NCBI GenBank assembly: GCA_018401755.1
Contig: JAGYKJ010000003.1
Location: forward strand, 1 to 64,000
Reading direction: 5' to 3'
From: Litorivicinus sp.
GTDB lineage: Bacteria > Pseudomonadota > Gammaproteobacteria > Pseudomonadales > Litorivicinaceae
DNA length: 64,000 nucleotides
Of this stretch, positions 31,768 to 44,058 are shown in pieces. A program made the translations under genes and the position numbers. The notes under the pieces are model-generated. The model saw only the letters and a program-made list of their open reading frames with translations, was not told the origin of the DNA and did no database searches. Positions within the stretch are counted from its first letter, which is position 1, and each line of letters begins with the position of its first letter.

Positions 31768-32276
31768 TTAGCAACGCTCCGATACAGGTCTGCTTCATCA
31801 AATCCGCGAGCTTCGAGGAGGAATCGACACACCTCCCGAACCGCACCCTGACCACCCTGTCGCACAGTGACGAAGTGGGCTGCCTCAATGACAGCCGGGC
31901 AGGCGTTTGGCACTGAGGCAAAAAACCCTGCCAGCTGACCAGCAGCTAAGTCCGGCAGGTCGTCTCCCATGTAGCCACACTCGATGAGTGAAAGACTCAG
32001 AGCATCCGCGAGCTCTTCCAATGCTTGCCGTTTGTCATCACGACCGCTAATGATATGGGCAATCCCGAGCTCTGCGAAACGATGTTCCACCATGGCGGAG
32101 GTTCGTCCAGTAATAATTGCGACTGGGAGACCAGATGCTTGAAGCAACTTCAAGCCGAGACCATCGTGTGTATGGAAACACTTCAGAGCATCACCCTCTA
32201 CGCCGTAATAAAGTCGACCATCTGTAAAGATGCCATCCACATCAAAGGCCATCAATCGGAGTGTTTGCGCGCTCAT
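31764..32276 (-). CDS. kdsC: KDO-8-phosphate phosphatase
   Basis: HAD-superfamily phosphatase that releases KDO from KDO-8-P for LPS inner core synthesis. The 170-residue protein has the nucleophile motif MAFDVDGIFTDG with D12 and D14, the threonine motif AIITGRTS and the acidic motif YMGDDLPDL. It is C0-capped, forming tetramers in the family. Sits between kdsD and lptC with four-base overlaps on both sides. Confidence 0.95.
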   Translation of the reverse strand: MSAQTLRLMAFDVDGIFTDGRLYYGVEGDALKCFHTHDGLGLKLLQASGLPVAIITGRTSAMVEHRFAELGIAHIISGRDDKRQALEELADALSLSLIECGYMGDDLPDLAAGQLAGFFASVPNACPAVIEAAHFVTVRQGGQGAVREVCRFLLEARGFDEADLYRSVAK

Positions 32277-33232
32277 ACGACGCCTGCTTGCAAAAGGTCT
32301 TGCATGTTCAGCACACCGATTGGCTGTCCCTTGGCCATGACGACAATGGCATTGATTCGGGTGTCCTGCATGATACGAACCGCCTCAGCGGCCAGCGCAC
32401 CGGATCGGATATGCGTCCCTCCCACAGTCATGACATCTTTGATTTGCACTGTCGCGAGGTCGACTCCGCGCTCGACTGCGCGTCGCAGATCGCCATCTGA
32501 AAAGACCCCAACACACCGCCCATCTTCTGACAGCACAGTGGTGAATCCGAGTCGTTTTGCAGTCATTTCCAACAGGGCGGTGGTCACGGGCGCATGTTCG
32601 GGAACAGCAGGAAGTGCCTCGCCGGCATGCATGATGTCATCGACCTTCAGCAGTAACTGTCGACCCAGCGCGCCGCCAGGATGAGAAAATGCAAAGTCTT
32701 CTCGAGAAAATCCTCGAGCCTCAAGCAGCGCAATCGCGAGTGCATCTCCCATCACCAGCGCTGCTGTGGTGCTTGAGGTTGGGGCAAGGTTCAATGGGCA
32801 GGCTTCTGTCTCCACGCGGACCAGAATGTGTTCATCAGCTTGCTGTGCCAGGATGGAATCAGGGTCTCCAGTCAAACTGATGAGGGGGATACCCAAGCGC
32901 TTGATCAGGGGCAGCAAGGTGACGATTTCAGCGCTGGTTCCAGAATTTGAGAGCGCGAGTACTACATCTGCTCGGGTGAGCATGCCAAGGTCACCATGAC
33001 TCGCCTCGGCAGGATGCATAAAGAACGCGGGTGTCCCTGTTGATGCCAACGTGGCCGCGATCTTGTGCCCAATATGCCCTGATTTCCCCATTCCTGTGAC
33101 GACGACCCGTCCGCTGCAGTCGAGGCAGAGCTGGCAGGCACGCGCAAAGCTCTCAGACAACTGTCCGCGGAGACTTGCAATGGCGTCGGCTTCGAGACCG
33201 ATGGTGCGTTCTGCGGACGACAAATAATTCAT
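32273..33232 (-). CDS. kdsD: D-arabinose 5-phosphate isomerase
   Basis: Converts ribulose 5-phosphate to arabinose 5-phosphate, the first step of KDO synthesis. The ATG at 33232 (MNYLSSAERTIGLE) gives 319 residues and overlaps the yrbG stop by four bases; the track start at 33376 lies in yrbG. An N-terminal SIS domain (VVVTGMGKSGHIGHKIAATL, then ALSNSGTSAEIV) is followed by two CBS domains (about residues 200-319). Confidence 0.95.
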   Translation of the reverse strand: MNYLSSAERTIGLEADAIASLRGQLSESFARACQLCLDCSGRVVVTGMGKSGHIGHKIAATLASTGTPAFFMHPAEASHGDLGMLTRADVVLALSNSGTSAEIVTLLPLIKRLGIPLISLTGDPDSILAQQADEHILVRVETEACPLNLAPTSSTTAALVMGDALAIALLEARGFSREDFAFSHPGGALGRQLLLKVDDIMHAGEALPAVPEHAPVTTALLEMTAKRLGFTTVLSEDGRCVGVFSDGDLRRAVERGVDLATVQIKDVMTVGGTHIRSGALAAEAVRIMQDTRINAIVVMAKGQPIGVLNMQDLLQAGVV

Positions 33233-34173
33233 GGTATCGGCACAATTGTTGCTGCGATATGGACAAGATAGCCGACGTACAACAGAAGAAAAAGAATTCC
33301 GTGTTGCCGTTTGAGGGTGCCCAAGGTCGCGTAACGGGCAAATAAGAACAGTAAGAGCGTCAGACCGAAGGTCCATGGCATGTCTCGACTGAGCACATCC
33401 GGATCGATGGCGAAGGGGCTGATCACGGCCGCTAAGCCAATCACACCAAGCGAGTTGAAAATATTGGAGCCAATCACTGTACCAAGTGCCATATCAGTTT
33501 GACCGCGTCGTGCTGAGGCAATGCTGGCGGCTAGCTCTGGCAGGCTGGTTCCGACTGCAACAATCGTCAGCCCGATAATGAGTTCTGAAATGCCGAAGTA
33601 CAGCGCAATTTCTATTGCCCCCCACACCAGGAGCTTGGAACTACTGAGAAGGACAATCAGACTGCCGATGGTCAGTGCGACTGCAGTTGGTAACCTGAGT
33701 TTGGGAATGTTGACGGTTTCACCGCTGGTCTTCTCATCTTTGATCAATCGATATAAGAGGATTGGCAGTAAAATCAGGAGCCCAATGCCTGCCACACGAT
33801 CAAAGCTGGGTCGTAACGTCAGCAGGGCAATGATGACGGCAACGGCAAGCAGGATTGGCAGATTGCGCACCACCAGTGGGCGGGGAACAAGCAATGGCCA
33901 AATAACTGCTGTTGCACCCAACACCAACGCAATGTTGGTGATGTTGGACCCCAGCGCATTCCCTAACGCAATACCCGGACTACCTTCGTAGGCGGCGACC
34001 GCAGAAACCAACAGCTCAGGCGCCGACGTGCCGATGGCGACGATGGTCAGTCCGATCAGAAAGTGGCTCATGCCGAGTCGATCGGCGAGTGCAGATGCGC
34101 CATCCACAAATTTGTCAGCACTCACCACAGTGAGCGCGATGCCGACGATGGTGGCGACAATTGCGAGTAACAT
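33229..34173 (-). CDS. yrbG: Calcium/sodium antiporter family protein YrbG
   Basis: CaCA-superfamily membrane exchanger of about 314 residues with roughly ten transmembrane helices. The two inverted alpha-repeats are clear: GTSAPELLVSAVAA with LGNALGSNITNIALVL, and GTSLPELAASIAS with LGTVIGSNIFNSLGVIG. The ATG at 34173 is preceded by AAAGGAG; the track start is nine codons earlier. It heads the minus-strand kdsD-kdsC-lptCAB-rpoN run and diverges from mlaF across 85 bases. The transported ion has not been established for this subgroup. Confidence 0.93.
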   Translation of the reverse strand: MLLAIVATIVGIALTVVSADKFVDGASALADRLGMSHFLIGLTIVAIGTSAPELLVSAVAAYEGSPGIALGNALGSNITNIALVLGATAVIWPLLVPRPLVVRNLPILLAVAVIIALLTLRPSFDRVAGIGLLILLPILLYRLIKDEKTSGETVNIPKLRLPTAVALTIGSLIVLLSSSKLLVWGAIEIALYFGISELIIGLTIVAVGTSLPELAASIASARRGQTDMALGTVIGSNIFNSLGVIGLAAVISPFAIDPDVLSRDMPWTFGLTLLLFLFARYATLGTLKRQHGILFLLLYVGYLVHIAATIVPIP

Positions 34174-34258
34174 AGAGGCTCCTTTACCGATGCCGCGCAT
34201 TAAACATGTGTTTCTCTGAGTCTGCTACAATTCTGGGGAATTCAACCCACAGGAATAG

Positions 34259-35062
34259 ATGGTGTCAGAAACCCAGGATGCGCTCGTTGAGATCGATGCG
34301 CTGACATTTCAGCGCGATGATCGGCTCATTTATGACGGCATGACGGGGTCGATCCCGCGCGGCCGAATTACAGCTGTCGTGGGTCCGAGTGGAACTGGCA
34401 AAACAACTTTACTGCGGTTAATCGGAGGCCAACTCAAACCGACCCGTGGCGAAGTGCGTTATGCCGGTGAGGCTGTCCATCGGCTGAGTCGTGATGCGCT
34501 GTTTCGACTGCGTGCGCGAATGGGTATGTTGTTTCAAAGTGGCGCCCTATTTACTGAGTTATCAGTCTTTGAAAATGTGGCCTTTCCATTGCGTGTGCAC
34601 ACCGATCTCGACGAGGAACTGATCCGTTTTGTGGTGCTCATGAAGCTTGAGGCGGTTGGTCTTCGTGGCGCAGCTGAGCTGATGCCGCAAGCGCTTTCCG
34701 GGGGGATGCAGCGCCGTGTTGCCCTCGCGCGCGCGATCGCTCTGGATCCAGAGATGATCATGTATGACGAGCCCTTTGTCGGTCAGGACCCCATTGGTCT
34801 TGGAATGTTGCTGTCGTTGATTAAAGAGCTGAATCAAGCGCTGGGGTTGACCTCAATTGTGGTCTCCCACGATTTAAAGGAAACCCTATCGATTGCGGAT
34901 CATGTCTTTATGATCGCCAATCAGCGATTGGCTTTTGTTGGTTCGCCAGCGGCAATGGAAGCCTCAGATGACCCTCTGGTGCAGCAGTTTTTGTCGGGCG
35001 GGCGGGATGGTCCGGTGGCATTTCATTACCCCGGACCCCGGTTTCAGGATCAGATTCGATGA
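34259..35062 (+). CDS. mlaF: Mla lipid-transport ATPase MlaF
   Basis: ATPase of MlaFEDB, which moves phospholipids between the inner membrane and periplasmic MlaC. The 267-residue protein has Walker [10 protein letters not shown] (42-50), signature [16 protein letters not shown], Walker [14 protein letters not shown] and the H-loop [14 protein letters not shown] precedes the ATG. A -10-like TACAAT lies at 34226-34231 but without a good -35. Overlaps mlaE by four bases. Confidence 0.96.
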   Translation: MVSETQDALVEIDALTFQRDDRLIYDGMTGSIPRGRITAVVGPSGTGKTTLLRLIGGQLKPTRGEVRYAGEAVHRLSRDALFRLRARMGMLFQSGALFTELSVFENVAFPLRVHTDLDEELIRFVVLMKLEAVGLRGAAELMPQALSGGMQRRVALARAIALDPEMIMYDEPFVGQDPIGLGMLLSLIKELNQALGLTSIVVSHDLKETLSIADHVFMIANQRLAFVGSPAAMEASDDPLVQQFLSGGRDGPVAFHYPGPRFQDQIR

Positions 35063-35841
35063 TGGATTGGGTCGCTCGGTTAGGGCGAGGTAGCTTAGAT
35101 CGTATTGCCGTTTTAGGTCGTGCCACGGTGATGCTGGCTCAGGCCATCTTCGGGCGGTCTCAGGTCGGCGTCTCGTGGCGGCTGACCTTGGCACAGGTGC
35201 ACGCAGTTGGTGTGTTATCGCTCAGTATTATTCTGGTCAGTGGGCTTTTTATTGGCATGGTTCTGGCCCTGCAGGGCTATACCATTCTGGTGGATTATGG
35301 GTCCGAGCAGGCATTGGGGCAGATGGTGGCATTGAGTCTCGCGCGCGAGCTTGGGCCGGTTGTCACCGCCTTGTTATTTGCCGGTCGCGCAGGATCTGCA
35401 TTGACAGCAGAGATCGGTTTAATGAAAGCGACGGAGCAGCTTGCCAGTCTCGAAATGATTGGCGTTGATCCACTACGACGTGTGATCGCACCCCGGTTTT
35501 GGGCGGGCTGCATCAGTCTGCCGATTTTGAGCATTATCTTTGTGGCCATCGGTTGCTTAGGTGGTGCATTGGTTGGCATTGTGTGGTTGGGTGTCGATGC
35601 TGGCTCATTTTGGGCAAATATGCAGTCAGCAACGGATTTTGGCGCCGATATTATGAATGGTGTCATTAAGAGTATCGTGTTTGGCGTCGTGGTGACTTGG
35701 ATCGCAGTGTTTCAAGGGTATGATCTTGAACCAACCGCGGCAGGGATCGCCCGCGCCACCACAAAGACCGTCGTTTATGCATCTTTAGCGGTTTTGGGGC
35801 TCGACTTTTTCCTCACCGCCGTCATGTTTGGGGAGTTATGA
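35059..35841 (+). CDS. mlaE: Mla permease MlaE
   Basis: Integral permease of the Mla phospholipid transporter. The 260-residue protein has five or so transmembrane helices, with the family stretches [40 protein letters not shown] and [21 protein letters not shown]. It sits second in mlaFEDCB and its stop is one base before the mlaD GTG. Confidence 0.96.
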   Translation: MMDWVARLGRGSLDRIAVLGRATVMLAQAIFGRSQVGVSWRLTLAQVHAVGVLSLSIILVSGLFIGMVLALQGYTILVDYGSEQALGQMVALSLARELGPVVTALLFAGRAGSALTAEIGLMKATEQLASLEMIGVDPLRRVIAPRFWAGCISLPILSIIFVAIGCLGGALVGIVWLGVDAGSFWANMQSATDFGADIMNGVIKSIVFGVVVTWIAVFQGYDLEPTAAGIARATTKTVVYASLAVLGLDFFLTAVMFGEL

Positions 35842-35842
35842 G

Positions 35843-36301
35843 GTGTATCACCGAAGTTTGGAATTAACGGTTGGGGTATTTGTGCTGCTTGGTGCGCTTG
35901 CATTGGGCTTTCTCGCCCTCGAAGTGAGTGGTCTTGCGCCTCAGCAGGCTGATGGGTCCTATCGGGTCAGTGCACGATTTGAAAATATTGCGGGGTTAAC
36001 GGCTCGAGCAAAAGTTAGCGCGGCTGGTGTGACAGTGGGCCGCGTGGTTGGGATTCGGTATGATTCGGGAACAGCAGCTGCGTTCGTCGACTTGGAAATC
36101 AGTGACCGCTATCGGGATTTCTCAAAGGACACCACCGCGGCCATTTTGACAGCAGGTCTTTTGGGGGAGAAATACATCGGATTGTCGACGGGTGGTGATC
36201 CTGATCCCCTGAGCGATGGTGATGTCATCTTTGATACGCAGTCTGCGGTGGTGCTTGAAGAACTGATCGGGAAGTTTTTATTAAATATGAGTGCGAATTG
36301 A
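35843..36301 (+). CDS. mlaD: Mla MCE-domain substrate-binding protein MlaD
   Basis: Membrane-anchored MCE-domain protein forming a hexameric ring on MlaFEDB. A GTG at 35843 is the likely start (MYHRSLELTVGVFVLLGALAL), with GGGGAG eight bases upstream; the track start at 35828 lies inside mlaE. About 152 residues: one N-terminal transmembrane helix then the MCE domain (YRVSARFENIAGLTARAKV, AGLLGEKYIGLSTGG). Its stop is one base before mlaC. Confidence 0.94.
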   Translation: MYHRSLELTVGVFVLLGALALGFLALEVSGLAPQQADGSYRVSARFENIAGLTARAKVSAAGVTVGRVVGIRYDSGTAAAFVDLEISDRYRDFSKDTTAAILTAGLLGEKYIGLSTGGDPDPLSDGDVIFDTQSAVVLEELIGKFLLNMSAN

Positions 36302-36302
36302 G

Positions 36303-36923
36303 ATGCGAAAGTATTGTGTGTTAATGGCCTGCGCCCTTTTTGTGAGCGTACAGGCATGGGCTGCGAGTGCGGAGACAGATCCCCGTGGTCCAGTGGAACC
36401 TCTCATGGCAGCGCGTGATGTGTTTTATGTCGATGTCCAGCGCTTTCAGGGCGGCGAGTTGACTGAGACCCAACTGGTGGATCGGATCGCTGAACAGTTT
36501 GCACCCTTGGTGGACCAAGACAAGATGGCCCTTCGGGTCATGGGCCGTCATGCGCGTGCCGCCACTGCTGAGGAGCGCGCTCAGTTTACGGTGCAAATGC
36601 AAGCCAGTCTGGTCGATGCCTACGCGCGCGGCTTAGCTGGGTATGGAGGCGAGATTTTAACCCTTCCAGAGTCGGCAACAATTTTGGCGCCCGGTCGGGC
36701 TGTGGTCGAGGCCCGTCTCGAGGCGCCGCGCCGTGAGCCCTTGACGATTCAATTCGCACTGAGCTACGAGACAGCACAAGGCTGGAAGGTGGAAAACGTG
36801 GTGGTTGCCGGGATCAATCTCGGGATTTCGCTACGGAACCAATTTGACGACTTGGTGAAGCAAACCGGGTCAGTGGCAGGTGCAGTGGACTCGTGGACTC
36901 TTGATGTCGTGCGCTCACAATGA
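36303..36923 (+). CDS. mlaC: Mla periplasmic lipid carrier MlaC
   Basis: Soluble periplasmic shuttle carrying phospholipid between the inner- and outer-membrane Mla parts. The ATG at 36303 gives 206 residues with a Sec signal (KYCVLMACALFVSVQAWAASA); the track start (GTG) lies within mlaD. The Tol_Tol_Ttg2 domain includes GYGGEILTLPESATIL and NVVVAGINLGISLRNQFDDLV. It overlaps mlaB by four bases. Confidence 0.94.
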   Translation: MRKYCVLMACALFVSVQAWAASAETDPRGPVEPLMAARDVFYVDVQRFQGGELTETQLVDRIAEQFAPLVDQDKMALRVMGRHARAATAEERAQFTVQMQASLVDAYARGLAGYGGEILTLPESATILAPGRAVVEARLEAPRREPLTIQFALSYETAQGWKVENVVVAGINLGISLRNQFDDLVKQTGSVAGAVDSWTLDVVRSQ

Positions 36924-37186
36924 GCTGGGCGGTTCCTGAGGCGCTGTACGCCGCATCCTGGGTTGACCTGAAGCGTGCTGGGGTGGACGCCCTAGAGGGT
37001 GGTGCCCGAGAGATTGATCTTCAGGCTTGGTCTGATGCCAGTAGCGCACATCTTGCAGTATTGTTGGTGTGGTGGTCGCATGCGCAGTCGCTTGGTATGG
37101 ACGTGTCCTTTCATGGATTAAATCAACAATTTCAGACGTTAGCCAAGTTGGGTGGCGTGTCGTTTATTGCAAAGGAGTCCCACTGA
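36920..37186 (+). CDS. mlaB: Mla STAS-domain protein MlaB
   Basis: Cytoplasmic STAS-domain subunit needed for MlaF activity. The 88-residue protein fits one STAS domain with the conserved loop DLQAWSDASSAHLAVLLVWW in the mid-section. Sequence conservation is modest; position between mlaC and ibaG is the strongest support. One base separates its stop from ibaG. Confidence 0.88.
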   Translation: MSWAVPEALYAASWVDLKRAGVDALEGGAREIDLQAWSDASSAHLAVLLVWWSHAQSLGMDVSFHGLNQQFQTLAKLGGVSFIAKESH

Positions 37187-37187
37187 G

Positions 37188-39336
<2,149 letters not shown>

Positions 39337-39346
<10 letters not shown>

Positions 39347-40638
39347 TTCCAAAACGCCTTGCGACAACCGATGCTGACTTCAGTGCGCAGCTGACCGCCT
39401 TGACTGCGTGGGAGAGTGTCTCCGATCGCGGGCATGAAGCGCGAGTCGCTGAAATCATTGCGTCAGTGCGTGCGGATGGCGACGCCGCCTTGATTCGGTT
39501 TACCAGTGACTTTGATCGGTATCGAGTGTCTTCGGCATCGGATCTTGTTGTGTCGATGGAGGCTCTCGAGGCTGCGTACCATGGGTTACCTGAGACCGAG
39601 CGGAGCGCCTTGGTTGCGGCACGTGATCGTATTTGGGCGTTTCATGAGGCGCAAAAGGAGTCGTCTTGGCGTTTTCCAGATCAAGGCGATGGTGTTTCTC
39701 TTGGTCAAGAAATCCGACCAATGGCGCGTGTCGGTCTGTATGTTCCAGGTGGTAAGGCAGCCTATCCGTCATCGGTGCTGATGAACGCAATTCCGGCCAA
39801 GGTAGCGGGTGTGGGCTTGGTGCAGATGGTGGTCCCAGCGCCTGAGGGTGTCTTAAACCCGCTTGTGTTGGCTGCAGCCTTCGTCGGAGGGGTGGATCGG
39901 GTTGTGACGATCGGTGGTGCGCAAGCGATCGCGGCGTTAGCCTACGGGACCGAGACAGTCTTGCCGGTCGATAAAATCGTGGGCCCAGGGAATGCTTGGG
40001 TTGCGACTGCCAAGCGGCAGGTGTTCGGTAAGGTGGGGATCGATATGATCGCTGGTCCCTCAGAGATTTTGGTCTATGTTGAGCCACCGATGGATCCAGC
40101 TTGGGTTGCGATGGATTTATTTAGCCAAGCTGAGCACGACGAAGCTGCCCAGGCGATTTTGGTGTGCTCGGACCCGCTGTTCATGGAGTCGGTGTTGGAC
40201 GCAATGAATGCGTTACTCCCCACGCTGGAGCGTCGGGAAATCATTGCAGCATCTATCAATGGTCGCTGCGCGTTTATTCGCACGAGCTCACGTGAGGATG
40301 CCTTGTCGGTGATTAATCAAGTCGCTCCAGAGCACCTGGAGCTTGCCGTGGACGATCCAGACGCGCTACTGCCTGCGATCCAGCACGCCGGGGCGATTTT
40401 TATGGGTCGCTTCACGCCTGAGGCCTTGGGCGATTATTGTGCCGGCCCAAATCACGTATTGCCCACCTCGGGGACGGCGCGTTTTGCATCCCCCTTGGGT
40501 GTCTATGACTTTGTGAAGCGTTCATCGGTGATTCACTGCGCACCGGATGGATCCGCGCGCTTGGCGAAGATTGCGGCTGTATTAGCGCGTGGTGAAGGCC
40601 TCACAGCACACGCACGTTCGGCTGAGTACCGCCAATGA
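39337..40638 (+). CDS. hisD: Histidinol dehydrogenase
   Basis: Zinc enzyme carrying out the last two oxidations of histidine synthesis with NAD. The 433-residue protein contains [35 protein letters not shown], the catalytic region [10 protein letters not shown] and [20 protein letters not shown]. It overlaps hisG by ten bases and hisC by four, so the three genes form a coupled partial his operon downstream of murA, as in Pseudomonas. Confidence 0.97.
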
Positions 40639-41723
40639 GTACTGCTGACTTCGTGAAGCGATTGATTCGGGCTGATGTGCAAGCAGGTGCTGCCTACCAG
40701 GTTGCTGATGCGTCCGGGATGGTGAAGCTGGATGCGATGGAAAATCCGTATGCGTGGCCGGAACCATTGCGCGCAGAGCTCGCGCATCAACTCGCTGACG
40801 TTGCCATGAATCGATATCCTGATCCCCATGCACTGAGGACCAAAGAGGCAGTGCGCGGATGGATGGGGATTCCAGCGCATCTAGACCTGTTGTTTGGCAA
40901 TGGCTCTGACGAGATCATTGCGTTGGTTGTGAGTAATTTCATTGGTTCAGGGCGCGCAGTCTGTGCGCCTGATCCATCATTTGTGATGTTCCGAGTCTTG
41001 GCAGAGCAGTATCGCGTTCCCTTTGTTCCGTTGCCCTTGACTGCCGAGTGTCAAATTGACCGTCAGGCATGGTTAGCGGCCTTGGCTGATACCTCTCCCG
41101 GCGTCATCTTTATTCCGCAGCCCAATAATCCGACTGGAAATCTCTTTCTCGAGGAAGATTTACGTGCAGTCGTTACCGCAACTGATGCGCTGGTCATCAT
41201 TGATGAGGCCTATACCGCTTTTAGCGAACGAGAGCATCTTGCTTGGGCCAGCGAGTATCCAAATGTTCTGATTATGCGGACGCTCTCTAAGGTGGGGCTG
41301 GCGGGGCTACGCCTTGGGCTATTGATTGGTGATCCCGCGTGGATCCATGAGTTTGATAAGCTCAGACTGCCCTATAACATCAATATCATGACCCAGGCGG
41401 CCGTGCAGTGTGCGATGGCACATCACGATTTATTGGAGTCGCAGAGCATCGCGATTCGGTCAGAGCGAACCCGATTGACGGAATTACTGAGTCAGCGCGG
41501 CTTTGATGTTTGGCCATCACAGGCTAATTTTGTCATTGCAATTGTGCCGAAGGGGCAGGCCAGGACTGTCTTTGAGCACCTCAAGCATTCAGGTGTTCTG
41601 GTCAAGTGTCTGGATGGAGGGCATCCCTTGTTACACGGCGCATTGCGTATTACCGTCGGCACACCAACTGAGACGGATGCGTTGTTAGCCGCCCTTGATC
41701 AGAGTCCGGTCTTAGGTCGTTGA
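40635..41723 (+). CDS. hisC: Histidinol-phosphate aminotransferase
   Basis: PLP enzyme transferring an amino group from glutamate to imidazole acetol phosphate. The 362-residue fold-type I protein has [10 protein letters not shown] near the start, [27 protein letters not shown] and the PLP-lysine segment [13 protein letters not shown]. Its last 25 bases overlap the end of the converging algW gene. Confidence 0.96.
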   Translation: MSTADFVKRLIRADVQAGAAYQVADASGMVKLDAMENPYAWPEPLRAELAHQLADVAMNRYPDPHALRTKEAVRGWMGIPAHLDLLFGNGSDEIIALVVSNFIGSGRAVCAPDPSFVMFRVLAEQYRVPFVPLPLTAECQIDRQAWLAALADTSPGVIFIPQPNNPTGNLFLEEDLRAVVTATDALVIIDEAYTAFSEREHLAWASEYPNVLIMRTLSKVGLAGLRLGLLIGDPAWIHEFDKLRLPYNINIMTQAAVQCAMAHHDLLESQSIAIRSERTRLTELLSQRGFDVWPSQANFVIAIVPKGQARTVFEHLKHSGVLVKCLDGGHPLLHGALRITVGTPTETDALLAALDQSPVLGR

Positions 41724-42847
41724 CCAATCACCACCCGACGCAGAATCTCCTGACCCTGGCGCAACAGCTTTAGCTCGATTTCGGTCCCTGGCGCAATTTC
41801 GGCGACTTGGTCCATCGCTGCCCGCCCCTCGGTGACACGCTGCCCGTTTAAGTGAGTCAAAATGTCGCCTGGTAAAATGTCTGCAAGTTGTGCAGGACTC
41901 CGCCGGAAGACGCCAGCCACTAAGACCCCGGCATTTTGACGGACCCCAAATGAGCGCGCGAGCTCAAGTGTTAACGGTTGGGTTTCGATACCAAGCCAAC
42001 CACGGATCACGGTGCCATGATCAATAAGATCCTGCATGATCTCGACCGCCACAGTAGCTGGGATTGCGAATCCAATCCCATTGGAGCCACCGGATCGGGA
42101 GAAGATAGCGGTATTGATTCCAACGAGTTCACCACGCACGTTGATCAAGGCGCCTCCCGAGTTCCCCGGGTTAATTGCCGCATCGGTTTGGATAAAGTTC
42201 TCGTAGTTGGCTACACCAATTTGATTGCGGCCAACGGCACTTAAGATCCCCATTGTGACGGTCTGTCCGACTCCAAAAGGATTTCCGATGGCGAATACGA
42301 AGTCACCGACTCGTCCTGGTGACGTGGTTAAGACCAGGGAAGGGAGTTCGTTGAGTTCGACTTTGAGGACTGCGATATCGGTGTCTGGATCAGTCCCAAC
42401 AATCGTGGCTTGGGCGGTACGACCGTCTCTGAGTTCAACGATCACATCGTCGGCACCGGCGATGACATGATGATTGGTGAGTAAATACCCATTGCCACTG
42501 ATGATGACACCAGATCCAAGGCTTGATTGCATCCGCTGGCGGCGTGGTTCACTCGGAAGATTGAAGAAGTTACGAAATGCCGGGTCATTGGCTAGGGGAT
42601 GCACTCGGGTTTCAACCACTTTACTGGTGTAAATATTGACCACGGCGGGTGCGGCACGTTCAACGGCATCGGCGTAGCTCACCACAAGACCCTCGGTTCT
42701 TGCGTTGACGGGTGCGTCGGTTTCAATGAGATTGAGTTCGATGCCTTTCGCGCGTCCAGTCAGCTCCGGAAACTCACGAATGACGAGAAGGGCTATTAAG
42801 ATTCCTGTCAGAACCGGCCAAAGAATCCGTGTAATCTGTTGCAACAT
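41699..42847 (-). CDS. algW: Periplasmic serine protease AlgW/DegS
   Basis: Membrane-anchored HtrA protease that cleaves the anti-sigma factor of the envelope stress response (MucA or RseA). About 382 residues: an N-terminal signal anchor (ILWPVLTGILIALLVI), a trypsin-like domain with the triad His in LTNHHVIAGAD, Asp in DTDIAVLKVE and Ser in NPGNSGGALIN, then a single PDZ domain. One PDZ plus an anchor points to DegS/AlgW rather than DegP. Start ATG at 42847; a TTG two codons earlier is possible. Its position after hisC matches algW in Pseudomonas. Confidence 0.93.
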   Translation of the reverse strand: MLQQITRILWPVLTGILIALLVIREFPELTGRAKGIELNLIETDAPVNARTEGLVVSYADAVERAAPAVVNIYTSKVVETRVHPLANDPAFRNFFNLPSEPRRQRMQSSLGSGVIISGNGYLLTNHHVIAGADDVIVELRDGRTAQATIVGTDPDTDIAVLKVELNELPSLVLTTSPGRVGDFVFAIGNPFGVGQTVTMGILSAVGRNQIGVANYENFIQTDAAINPGNSGGALINVRGELVGINTAIFSRSGGSNGIGFAIPATVAVEIMQDLIDHGTVIRGWLGIETQPLTLELARSFGVRQNAGVLVAGVFRRSPAQLADILPGDILTHLNGQRVTEGRAAMDQVAEIAPGTEIELKLLRQGQEILRRVVIGQRPKTGL

Positions 42848-42868
42848 TGTCAACCAACCTGGAATTGA

Positions 42869-43624
42869 ATGATGCTGAGTCTACAACGTCTTGTCGCTGA
42901 GCTCGATGCGTGGATGTCTCCGTCCTTGTTTCAAGATTACGCTCCGAATGGATTACAGATTGAAGGGCGCCCGATTATCCAGAAAATTGCACTGGGTGTG
43001 ACTGCGAGCGCGGCGGTGATTGAGCAGGCGCTCGCTTGGAAGGCAGATGCGCTACTCGTGCACCACGGGTATTTTTGGAAAAATGAAGCGGTGACGTTGA
43101 CTGGAATGAAGGGGCGCAGGATCAAGCGCTTGTGTCAGGCTGATGTCTCCTTGCTCGCCTACCACTTGCCATTGGATTGTCATGCGGACTTCGGAAACAA
43201 CGTTGCGCTTGCCAACCAGTTGGGATGGAGTCAATGCGATCGGGCTGATCAACAAGGACTCATTTGGATTGCGACGCTGCCTGAACCGACCACAGTGGTC
43301 ACACTGACGGAACACATCACCAGACGGTTGTCGCGCGCGCCCACAGTGATCGTGCCCGATCCGATTCGACATATTCAGCGCATCGCGCTCTGCACCGGCG
43401 GTGCGCAGGATTACTTGACGCGTGCCGCCGCGCTTGGTGTGGACGCGTATTTGTCGGGAGAGATTTCCGAGAGGACCACGCATGAGGCACGGGAGCTGGA
43501 AGTCACATACTTTGCCGCTGGGCATCATGCGACTGAGCGCTATGGGATTCAGGCGCTCGGCCAGCGCGTCTCTGAATCACTCAATGTCAAGGTGGCCTTT
43601 TTTGATGACCACAATCCGGCCTAA
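42869..43624 (+). CDS. Nif3-like dinuclear metal-centre protein
   Basis: YbgI/NIF3-family protein of 251 residues with the metal-ligand motif VHHGYFWK near the N-terminus and the HHATERYGIQALG motif near the C-terminus. GTP cyclohydrolase I type 2 is a frequent database name, but the biochemical role of this family is unsettled. It diverges from algW across about 21 bases and its stop is one base from the converging zapG stop. Start could be the second of two tandem ATGs (42872). Confidence 0.92.
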   Translation: MMLSLQRLVAELDAWMSPSLFQDYAPNGLQIEGRPIIQKIALGVTASAAVIEQALAWKADALLVHHGYFWKNEAVTLTGMKGRRIKRLCQADVSLLAYHLPLDCHADFGNNVALANQLGWSQCDRADQQGLIWIATLPEPTTVVTLTEHITRRLSRAPTVIVPDPIRHIQRIALCTGGAQDYLTRAAALGVDAYLSGEISERTTHEARELEVTYFAAGHHATERYGIQALGQRVSESLNVKVAFFDDHNPA

Positions 43625-43625
43625 T

Positions 43626-43973
43626 TTAGGGATGTCCGAGTTGGCCGCGTGTATCGGCATAATCGCGGGGAGCTTGCACAAGAGCGGGTTGCTCAAGTCC
43701 GACCGTCACCGTTGCAGCAGATTCACCCTTCAGTTCAGCGATTAAGGCCGTCTGTCGAGCCTGAATGGCCAAAAGATCTGCCTCAGTCGCCTGTAAATGT
43801 CCCTGAATACGCTCCATTAAGGCGTCTTGCTCGGCCTGCGCAAGGGTGCGCTCGCGATCGAGATCCGGCGGGGTTGTCATCACCACTCGCGCGGGTCGGA
43901 TCAACCAACCGATGAGTATGCCAAGACCGCCTGCAATGGCGATCGCAATAAGTACAGTGGGCGTCAGTTCCAA
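43626..43973 (-). CDS. zapG: YhcB/ZapG family inner-membrane coiled-coil protein (DUF1043)
   Basis: About 115 residues from a TTG at 43973, preceded by AGAGGAG seven bases upstream; the ORF-track ATG at 44081 is inside the promoter area and adds an unsupported 36-residue tail. It has an N-terminal membrane helix (LTPTVLIAIAIAGGLGILIGWLIRP) and a charged coiled coil (LAQAEQDALMERIQGHLQATEADL). YhcB/ZapG affects cell-wall growth and division in enterobacteria. The neighbourhood (algW/degS, zapE, rplM) is where yhcB is found in E. coli. Confidence 0.85.
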   Translation of the reverse strand: MELTPTVLIAIAIAGGLGILIGWLIRPARVVMTTPPDLDRERTLAQAEQDALMERIQGHLQATEADLLAIQARQTALIAELKGESAATVTVGLEQPALVQAPRDYADTRGQLGHP

Positions 43974-44058
43974 GGCATATCTCCTCTTGCTCGAGGCATA
44001 GTGTACTGAAGTTTGCGGTTTGAGGGCGAGTCGGTAGACTCCGCGTTTCGGAGAGATC